This document shows positions 21,678 through 26,217 of a stretch of 26,217 nt of DNA, piece by piece. The notes under the pieces were generated by a model, which searched no databases, was not told the origin of the DNA, and saw nothing but the letters and a program-made list of their open reading frames with translations. The DNA comes from a virus. The stretch lies in the IMG/VR virus record IMGVR_UViG_3300039106_000633, positions 462 through 26,678 of that record; one strand, written 5' to 3'. A program made the translations under genes and the position numbers. The stretch's first letter is position 1; each line of letters begins with the position of its first letter.

Positions 21678-22631
21678 TTATAAACCACCGTGCACATTTG
21701 AAAGTGCTCCAACACCATATTTTGCAGCAGTTAAGTCACCAAAGTCTGTAGCATTTCCTGTAGTTGCTATAGTGATGTAGTCAATAACATTAGAGAAATA
21801 TGGACTAGCAGTAGTGGATCCTCCAGCAAAAATACCTCTAGTTGATGAAGAGCAGCCTGCTAAAATCTCTCTTGCAACAGTTAAATCTCCAAAACTTGTA
21901 GCATTACCTGTAGTTGCTATTGTAACGTAGTCAACAACAAGTCCCTTTGCGTTATCTCCTCCAGCAAAAATACCTATAGTTGATGTTGAACATGATGATA
22001 GATACGCTCTAGCCTGAGTTAAGGTTCCAAAAGTAGTAGCGTCTCCTGTGCTGGCTATTGTAATATAGTCGATATAATTTCTTTTTGTTGGGTTTGCACC
22101 GCCAGCAATAAGTCCTCTGGTAGAAGAAGAACATCCTGCCACGCCATACGCTTGATAGGTTAAGTCTCCAAAATCTGTAGCATTTCCTATTGAGGCTATT
22201 GTAATATAACTAATTGTATTTGTTCTATATGGACTAGCAGTAGTGGATCCTCCAGCAAAAATACCTCTAGTTGATGAAGATAATGCGGCAAGTTCTCCTG
22301 TTTCAACTGCCAAATCCCCAAAGTCTATAGCATTACCTGTAGTTACTATTGTAACGTAGTCAATTACATTAACTAATCCTGAACCAGTAGCAACATCACC
22401 TCCGCCAAAAACACCTCTGGTTGATGAAGAGCAGCCTGCTACAAAGTCTCTTGCTACTGTTAAATTTCCAAAGTTAGTACCATTACCAGTTGAGCCGATA
22501 TTTATATAGTCTATAGTCGCACTTCTTGTACCATTATTTCCACCAGCAATTAAAGCATATGGTATAAAAGCGGTATTTCCTACTAAAAAACTTATTCCAT
22601 CATAACCAGTTTTAACACTACTTGTAGTCAT
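21678..22631 (-). CDS. Kelch-like repeat adhesin, paralogue A
   Basis: A 317-residue paralogue with six units, start MTTSSVKTGYDGISFLVGNTAFIP and end ALSNVHGGL. Two of the six blades contain the same variable-loop sequence GIFAGGSTTASPY and share an identical 54-nt stretch of DNA, showing a recent copy or conversion event inside the gene. The third and fourth units are more divergent (IASIGNATDFGD, IASTGDATTFGT). An AAAGGAC ribosome site precedes the ATG. The role is as for the other two paralogues: a likely surface-binding propeller, with three versions together giving a set of related binding surfaces. Confidence 0.8.
   Translation of the reverse strand: MTTSSVKTGYDGISFLVGNTAFIPYALIAGGNNGTRSATIDYINIGSTGNGTNFGNLTVARDFVAGCSSSTRGVFGGGDVATGSGLVNVIDYVTIVTTGNAIDFGDLAVETGELAALSSSTRGIFAGGSTTASPYRTNTISYITIASIGNATDFGDLTYQAYGVAGCSSSTRGLIAGGANPTKRNYIDYITIASTGDATTFGTLTQARAYLSSCSTSTIGIFAGGDNAKGLVVDYVTIATTGNATSFGDLTVAREILAGCSSSTRGIFAGGSTTASPYFSNVIDYITIATTGNATDFGDLTAAKYGVGALSNVHGGL
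21798..21851 (-). repeat. 54-nt perfect direct repeat, copy 1
   Basis: Identical to 22227-22280. It lies inside paralogue A, covers the variable loop after STRGIFAGG, and includes loop codons that differ in all other blades. Confidence 0.9.
22227..22280 (-). repeat. 54-nt perfect direct repeat, copy 2
   Basis: Identical to 21798-21851, 429 bp away (a whole number of codons) in the same gene. Confidence 0.9.
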
Positions 22632-22686
22632 TTTAAAAGTCCTTTAATCTAAACATTTTTATAATAGTCATTTTAGACTATTTTAC

Positions 22687-23016
22687 CTACGCTGTTATTT
22701 CAGAACCAAATGCTGCAAAAGATAAATCTGTAGTAGAACCACTTACGTATAAAACATCTGCTGCGTTCATAGTAATACCTAAAGTAAGTGCTGTTGTATC
22801 TGATGCGCCAACTGTGATATCTTTAGCAAGATAGTGTTTGTCTGCTAATGTTTCGTCATTTGGACGAAGAACTATTGTAAATGTTTTTGAGGTTGACTCT
22901 CTATTTGCAATTACAATAGTTGAGATAACTGCCTCTGTTGAAGATGGACAGGTATATAGTGCAGCAAGTGATGTTGTACTTGCTAATTGACCTAGTACTT
23001 TGTATGCGTTAGCCAT
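22687..23016 (-). CDS. Small beta-rich virion protein
   Basis: A 109-residue protein (MANAYKVLGQLAS ... LYTCPSSTEAVISTIVIANR ... ITVGASDTTALTLGITMNAADVLYVSGSTTDLSFAAFGSEITA). This is the pattern of small phage structural proteins, with an N-terminal strand, T.LYT.P..T, an 'I.IaNr' strand and an end GSEI. They are found near fibre genes and may be decoration or fibre-joining proteins. No signal or membrane segment is present. AAGGAGA gives a clear start. Two TGGTACAAT promoter-like elements lie upstream. It is likely abundant in the virion, judging by the good ribosome site. Confidence 0.78.
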   Translation of the reverse strand: MANAYKVLGQLASTTSLAALYTCPSSTEAVISTIVIANRESTSKTFTIVLRPNDETLADKHYLAKDITVGASDTTALTLGITMNAADVLYVSGSTTDLSFAAFGSEITA

Positions 23017-23035
23017 TGTTTCTCCTTATTGTCAT

Positions 23036-23087
23036 ATTGTACCACAATTATCCACATAAATAAATTGTACCACAATAATTATCCACC
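23036..23087. repeat. Duplicated promoter block with TTATCCAC
   Basis: ATTGTACCACAATTATCCACA (23036-23056) and a close copy with a two-base insertion (23064-23087, ending TTATCCACC). On the minus strand each holds TGGTACAAT, an extended -10 form, so the gene at 23016 may have tandem promoters. TTATCCACA (23048-23056) equals the DnaA-box consensus. Confidence 0.6.
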
Positions 23088-23654
23088 CATCATTAAAAAT
23101 ATATCTGGCATTGAAGCACTCGTTCCTCCAGTTGGAACTGACCATGTTGGAACTCCAGAGGTAACTGTTAAAACATGTCCTTCTGTTCCAATTGCTAACC
23201 TTGCTGGAGTATTGCTAGCAGAAGCATAAATCATATCTCCAGTAGTAGTTGTAAGCGTATTATTTATTACCTGTGATAGCAATGCTACCGTTCCAGTTAC
23301 ATCTGGAAATGTTATTGTTCTGTCTGCTGTTGGATCTACAACAGTTAAAAGCGTTTCGTATCCATCATCAGTTGTTCCTTCAAAAAATAATCCAGTTGAA
23401 CCAATTGTTTTATTTGTTAATGTTACTGTATTTGTTGGCGTAACCGTTCCTGATGCAATAGCAGTTATTTGTGTTTGAAGGTTAGTAATTGTATAAGCAA
23501 TAGATGGATTAATTAATTCTGCTGGATCTGATTCGGAGGTATCAAAAGTATATGATCCATAATGATATGCCCTTAAAGCAGCCTGAATATCGGCAGCATC
23601 TGCATACCCTGGAATTTTTGTTGGTACTAACGTGCCAATACTCTCAACTGCCAT
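23079..23654 (-). CDS. Short tail fibre protein with DRTITF module
   Basis: A 191-residue protein. The first part (LVPTKIPGYADAADIQAALRAYHYGS, then NPSIAYTITNLQTQITAI) is a common N-terminal motif of fibre proteins of aquatic phages. A single FEGTTDDGYETLLTVVDPTADRTITFPDVTGTVALLS module follows, then GDMIYASASNTPARLAIGTEGHVLTVTSGVPTWSVP, closely related to a segment in the 587-residue fibre at 14422-16185. It ends in a short MPDIFLMMGG tail. GAGGTGAT supports the start, and TGGTATAAT lies 17 bases before the ATG. It is a likely fibre or short spike component. Confidence 0.82.
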   Translation of the reverse strand: MAVESIGTLVPTKIPGYADAADIQAALRAYHYGSYTFDTSESDPAELINPSIAYTITNLQTQITAIASGTVTPTNTVTLTNKTIGSTGLFFEGTTDDGYETLLTVVDPTADRTITFPDVTGTVALLSQVINNTLTTTTGDMIYASASNTPARLAIGTEGHVLTVTSGVPTWSVPTGGTSASMPDIFLMMGG

Positions 23655-23671
23655 AGATCACCTCTTTTCAA

Positions 23672-23680
23672 ATTATACCA
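23672..23680 (-). promoter_or_regulatory. Extended -10 promoter TGGTATAAT
   Basis: TGGTATAAT on the minus strand, upstream of the fibre gene at 23654, with a normal leader and Shine-Dalgarno. Confidence 0.6.
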
Positions 23681-23700
23681 TGAATCATATAGTAAAGATT

Positions 23701-24288
23701 TTACTCTTGAACAATTGATATAAAAATATGAGTTGTTACTTCTCCCTCTAGAACTGCCCAATCTTCATATGGTCCAGAATCTACGTCTAGCCTATGTTCT
23801 ACTGCTTTAAAATTGATAACTAAATTATCTCCTGCTCCAACCAATGCTGGAATACTCATTGAAGATGCAATTGGATTGTTATGTGCAATACTATATTGAA
23901 CACTAAAATTTGCAGCAGTTAGTGGGGATCCAGTAACTGTAACAATATCTGCAATTGGAATAATAATCTGTGCTATTCCACCTGAATATGTTGTTAAATG
24001 ATTTTTAGAATATATGGTTGGATTTATTTCAAGAATTTGAATCCATGTATCTCCACCAGGTTCCGATACATACTGATATAGGTATCCATAATCTTCTCCA
24101 GGAGATGTATTAATATATAAATCATTTAATATTGGAGTTTGACCAATTTCAATAATATTTGGATCTCCAACCCCAACAAATACTTGACTACCCCTAGTTC
24201 CTGTTGGTCCAATGTCCACTAAAACTTGAACGATATTTGGTGGACCTAAAACAGTAATATCATCATTACTAACTAAAACTTCAGGCAT
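23701..24288 (-). CDS. Fibre-like structural protein
   Basis: A 195-residue beta-rich protein. A short Gly-rich segment (DIGPTGTRGSQVFVGVGDPN) near residue 30 leads to LNDLYINTSPGEDYGYLYQYVSEPGGDTWIQIL, a motif found in many fibre proteins, then YSGGIAQIIIPIADIVTVTGSPLTAANFSVQYSIAHNN and a C-terminal strand-rich domain. No enzyme or membrane features are seen. The ATG has no Shine-Dalgarno. It lies inside the last codons of a 14-codon leader ORF, so its translation is probably coupled. The role is likely a baseplate or fibre component. Confidence 0.78.
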   Translation of the reverse strand: MPEVLVSNDDITVLGPPNIVQVLVDIGPTGTRGSQVFVGVGDPNIIEIGQTPILNDLYINTSPGEDYGYLYQYVSEPGGDTWIQILEINPTIYSKNHLTTYSGGIAQIIIPIADIVTVTGSPLTAANFSVQYSIAHNNPIASSMSIPALVGAGDNLVINFKAVEHRLDVDSGPYEDWAVLEGEVTTHIFISIVQE

Positions 24289-24325
24289 TGATCAATACCA
24301 ATATTAATAATAGTTTTTTTAACAT
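24281..24325 (-). CDS. 14-codon hydrophobic leader ORF
   Basis: MLKKLLLILVLINA then TGA. Its ATG overlaps the stop of the gene at 24325-24684 (TAATG) and its own stop lies just after the start of the next gene. It could pass ribosomes to the 195-residue gene, which lacks a ribosome site, or encode a tiny membrane peptide. It is not supported by homology. Confidence 0.4.
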   Translation of the reverse strand: MLKKLLLILVLINA

Positions 24326-24684
24326 TATGACTCAACTGCTCCAGTAATATGATCTGTAACTGTAATTGATCCAGTTACAAGAGTTAATACTAAATCTGGA
24401 TCTGGTGCACTATTAGTAATTTGAACATCATATACCCAGGTTCCAGCAGTAAGGCTTTCTCCTTCTTGTGAATCAATAGTGCATGTAATAATATTTGTTG
24501 ATGTATTTATTGTTGCAGTAAATGGATATTGCGTTCCAGTTGAGCCACGCCTATTTGCGACTTTAAACTGTGCAGAATATCCTGTTAAATTAAACGCTGA
24601 GCCATCAGCATTTTTAGGGCGAAGAACAAATTGATTTGTATCGCCACGGTAGTAATTAAAATTATAAGTTCCTGGAAATGCCAT
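24325..24684 (-). CDS. Ig-like/BppU-type baseplate protein
   Basis: A 119-residue protein. FNYYRGDTNQFVLRPKNADGSAFNLTGYSAQFKV is the RGD-led motif shared with the genes at 16889 and 25536. The rest has the strand pattern of an Ig-like domain (ITCTIDSQEGESLTAGTWVYDVQI) and ends DHITGAVES. AGGAGG and a TGGTATAAT element give a clear start. It is likely a small upper-baseplate or fibre-linker protein. Confidence 0.75.
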   Translation of the reverse strand: MAFPGTYNFNYYRGDTNQFVLRPKNADGSAFNLTGYSAQFKVANRRGSTGTQYPFTATINTSTNIITCTIDSQEGESLTAGTWVYDVQITNSAPDPDLVLTLVTGSITVTDHITGAVES

Positions 24685-24699
24685 TATTCCTCCTACCTC

Positions 24700-24708
24700 A
24701 TTATACCA
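24700..24708 (-). promoter_or_regulatory. Extended -10 promoter TGGTATAAT
   Basis: TGGTATAAT on the minus strand immediately after the stop codon of the collagen-like gene, 15 bases before the ATG at 24684 with an AGGAGG ribosome site between. Confidence 0.6.
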
Positions 24709-25440
24709 TTAACAAACAGCAATATAGATACCATTTAAAACTATATTGCTTTCATTATCTGCTCTGAATTGTATTCTACCGCCCAAGTTTCTAACTCTTT
24801 GGGTATCTATATAAAAGGTTTGGGAGTATGACATATCATAAGAGTATTGGTATTTTAAAGTTCCAACATATCCTACTGGTGTTTTTTCATACTCAGGTAC
24901 AAAAAGCCTACTCCATATTTCTGTATTATTTAAATAGGTAGTCAAAACAAAATCATATCTTATATCTACCTTGGCACCAAGTTTTAAGGTTTTAAAGTTA
25001 AAGGCTTTAGCCTCATCGTTCCATAGTGCAACATAGGGGTTTGGAACGTATGTTTCGTTTGACTCTTTAATATCTCTCATAAAGTCAATTGATACCCAGC
25101 CGTCATCACCTCTATCTGGTCCTAGTCTAATTTCTTTTATATTTTTATTTTTATAATACACCCAGCCAGGATACTGTCCAGATGGGCTATCATATCCCTC
25201 AGCCCCTTTGCCAGGATCACCCTTTTCTCCTTTAAGACCAGCAGGACCGACATCTCCTTTATCACCTTTAGGACCTTGTGGACCTATATCACCTTTATCT
25301 CCTTTAGGACCAACATCTCCTTGTGCACCTTGTATTCCAGGAACAGCCACATACTGAATTCCAGTGCCTTGGGTCTCTTGTATTGTTTCTGAATATTTTT
25401 TCTTTTTTACATTGACTGGAAAATCCATGCTCTTAGCCAT
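24709..25440 (-). CDS. Collagen-like fibre protein
   Basis: A 243-residue protein. After a polar N-terminus (MAKSMDFPVNVKKKKYS), residues 35-79 form about 15 uninterrupted Gly-X-Y triplets (GDKGDIGPQGPKGDKGDVGP), expected to make a collagen-like trimer. Residues 80-243 form a beta-rich globular tip (SGQYPGWVYYKNKNIKEIRLGPDRGDDGWVSIDF, and later strands). This shape (thin triple-helical stalk, globular end) is common in phage fibres that bind cells. The ribosome site is AGAGG within the end of the preceding 28-residue ORF. It has no promoter of its own and is probably transcribed from the TGGTATAAT at 25946. Confidence 0.85.
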   Translation of the reverse strand: MAKSMDFPVNVKKKKYSETIQETQGTGIQYVAVPGIQGAQGDVGPKGDKGDIGPQGPKGDKGDVGPAGLKGEKGDPGKGAEGYDSPSGQYPGWVYYKNKNIKEIRLGPDRGDDGWVSIDFMRDIKESNETYVPNPYVALWNDEAKAFNFKTLKLGAKVDIRYDFVLTTYLNNTEIWSRLFVPEYEKTPVGYVGTLKYQYSYDMSYSQTFYIDTQRVRNLGGRIQFRADNESNIVLNGIYIAVC

Positions 25441-25449
25441 GGCAAACCT

Positions 25450-25536
25450 CTACTTCTTGACTTTAAATATTTTTGCCCCAATTTTTATAATTGGTGGAAG
25501 GATATCTTTCTTGGCTGATACTTTTACGATTGGCAT
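25450..25536 (-). CDS. 28-residue basic small ORF
   Basis: MPIVKVSAKKDILPPIIKIG and then AKIFKVKK. Its ATG overlaps the stop of the upstream gene (TAATG), and its stop lies 9 bases before the next ATG. It is rich in Lys and Ile with no known motif. The same coupling style at other genes in the window supports its translation, but the product role is unknown. Confidence 0.5.
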   Translation of the reverse strand: MPIVKVSAKKDILPPIIKIGAKIFKVKK

Positions 25537-25937
25537 TATAAACCTGGGGTTACATTTCCTAGAACACAAATAGTTCCTATTACTGGTGTCCAGACTGTGT
25601 CTGCATTTTCTCCGCTACCGCCCTCAATTACGACCTGTAGGTCAAATTGTAATTCGGCTACAACTGAGCGGTATTTATTAGCACCCCAATTTGTAGTAAT
25701 AGATGCTGGAGCAAAAATCTCTACATATCCATCATAGGCTGTAGTGGTTAGTTCATCTAATATATCGCCATTAGAATCATAGGAGGTTGCGCTATAGGTC
25801 CAAGATGAGGTATCATAGGCTGTGGTCTCGTCATCTTCAAAAAACTCTACTTTGAGTGTAGCGCTATCTCCACGGACTACGGTCCATTGAATGTTGGCTG
25901 GTGTAGCGCCGTGTTTTTCAATTGTGGATACGCACAT
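25536..25937 (-). CDS. Ig-like/BppU-type baseplate protein, first gene of the fibre block
   Basis: A 133-residue protein. IQWTVVRGDSATLKVEFFEDDETTAYDTSSW is the motif shared with the genes at 16889 and 24325. The remaining strands (YDGYVEIFAPASITTNWG, VVAELQFDLQVVIEGG, VWTPVIGTICVLG) fit an Ig-like domain. TGGTATAAT is eight bases before the ATG, and no Shine-Dalgarno is present, so the RNA is probably leaderless or nearly so. It heads the leftward fibre transcript. The role is probably baseplate or fibre attachment. Confidence 0.75.
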   Translation of the reverse strand: MCVSTIEKHGATPANIQWTVVRGDSATLKVEFFEDDETTAYDTSSWTYSATSYDSNGDILDELTTTAYDGYVEIFAPASITTNWGANKYRSVVAELQFDLQVVIEGGSGENADTVWTPVIGTICVLGNVTPGL

Positions 25938-25945
25938 AATATTTG

Positions 25946-25954
25946 ATTATACCA
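25946..25954 (-). promoter_or_regulatory. Extended -10 promoter TGGTATAAT for the fibre block
   Basis: TGGTATAAT on the minus strand with eight bases to the ATG at 25937. It lies just after a long inverted repeat and is the right-most promoter seen for the leftward transcript. Confidence 0.6.
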
Positions 25955-25963
25955 TAAAAATAT

Positions 25964-26013
25964 GCTAAACACCTAGGTGCAGTGGGTGGGGGTGGGGCAA
26001 CCTAGGTGCTAGC
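25964..26013. repeat. Long inverted repeat with G-rich loop
   Basis: GCTA-AA-CACCTAGGT and ACCTAGGTG-C-TAGC arms around a loop with GGG, GGGGG and GGGG runs (25982-25997). Each arm also holds a self-palindrome (CACCTAGGTG on the left). It could be a terminator for a leftward transcript entering from the right, or a protein-binding site. Confidence 0.6.
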
Positions 26014-26217
26014 AATCAAATTATAACATTATATATTATTAAAAATAAAATAATTATAACAAATCGTTATAAACCAGGTATATCAAAAATTGTTATTAAG
26101 TTGTTATAAAGTTTGGCGGTAAAGTTAAAAAAATCCAGGAGTTATGGTGTATACTTAAAATATATAAAGAAAAGAATTTACTGTAAATAGGTTTTTAAGA
26201 TATCTTATATATTATAT
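26014..26217. other. AT-rich non-coding end of the window
   Basis: No ORF of note on either strand. The stretch holds four exact copies of GTTATAA/TTATAAC: 26021-26027 and 26054-26060 in one orientation, 26066-26072 and 26103-26109 in the other. The middle pair form a 7-bp inverted repeat with a five-base spacer. It may be a control region between gene blocks, but no promoter can be assigned with confidence. Confidence 0.5.

Noticed and set aside
18587-22631. CRISPR-like regular repeats
   Set aside because: The repeats are in-frame blade units of coding genes, about 140 bp apart, with graded divergence and no short spacers.
22664-22679. TAGTC-GACTA hairpin as a terminator
   Set aside because: A short 5-bp AT-containing stem with no convincing T-run; it may be incidental.
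23048-23087. Replication origin based on TTATCCACA boxes
   Set aside because: Only one perfect box and one imperfect box, both inside a duplicated promoter; no further boxes, iterons or replication gene nearby.
25976-25986. CAGTGGG near the right end, one base from a reverse B12-box
   Set aside because: It lies in a fibre promoter region far from B12 genes, and no riboswitch core surrounds it.
25982-25997. G-quadruplex
   Set aside because: Only three G-runs of three or more are present; a full three-tier quadruplex needs four.
1-26217. tRNA genes, insertion sequences or attachment sites
   Set aside because: No cloverleaf-like sequence, transposase or integrase was seen on either strand.

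Overview
The window is an AT-rich stretch of a tailed double-stranded DNA phage genome (free phage or prophage cannot be told from the sequence). It carries a head-assembly block, a nucleotide-metabolism/vitamin B12 block, and a large tail-fibre/adhesin block. Every gene is on the minus strand except one secreted lysozyme-like gene. Genes should therefore be read from right (about 25.9 kb) to left (position 1). The host is probably a Gram-positive, perhaps actinobacterial, low-GC bacterium from water. The reasons are the actinobacterial look of the transcobalamin-like protein, the monomeric B12-dependent ribonucleotide reductase, several near-leaderless start codons, and fibre repeats known from aquatic phages. 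This host call is inference.

Layout, right to left. 26217-25938: AT-rich non-coding DNA with repeated GTTATAA motifs and a long inverted repeat with a G-rich loop. 25937-22687: small structural proteins, comprising two Ig-like/BppU-like proteins, a 28-residue ORF, a collagen-like fibre protein, a 14-codon leader ORF and fibre fragments. 22631-18587: three paralogous six-repeat Kelch-like adhesins, with a helical protein and a small acidic protein between the second and third. 18510-17885: the plus-strand lysozyme unit with its own promoter, 5' hairpin, an internal terminator-like hairpin and a shared bidirectional terminator. 17820-12439: more fibre/baseplate-like proteins, ending in an Mtd-N-like fibre. 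12438-9138: strong terminator, paired operator-like inverted repeats, then a tightly packed operon of class II ribonucleotide reductase, membrane-anchored transcobalamin-like protein, 54-residue membrane protein and cob(I)alamin adenosyltransferase. 9103-1: a 1217-residue lectin-like structural protein, a small protein, portal, XkdF-like protease with a nested scaffold start, major capsid protein, a SAP/Rho-N-like head protein and a truncated connector-like gene.

The most interesting system is the four-gene B12/reductase operon. Its end enzymes are clear: the reductase needs adenosylcobalamin and the adenosyltransferase makes it. The two genes between them encode membrane-associated proteins, one resembling the transcobalamin C-terminal domain. 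Together they look like a phage module to capture or retain B12, activate it, and use it for dNTP synthesis.

Regulation: an extended -10 motif, TGNTATAAT (or TGGTACAAT), without a recognisable -35 lies directly upstream of many minus-strand genes. In some cases it is so close that the mRNA would be leaderless or nearly so. Other genes are joined by TAATG or ATGA stop/start overlaps.
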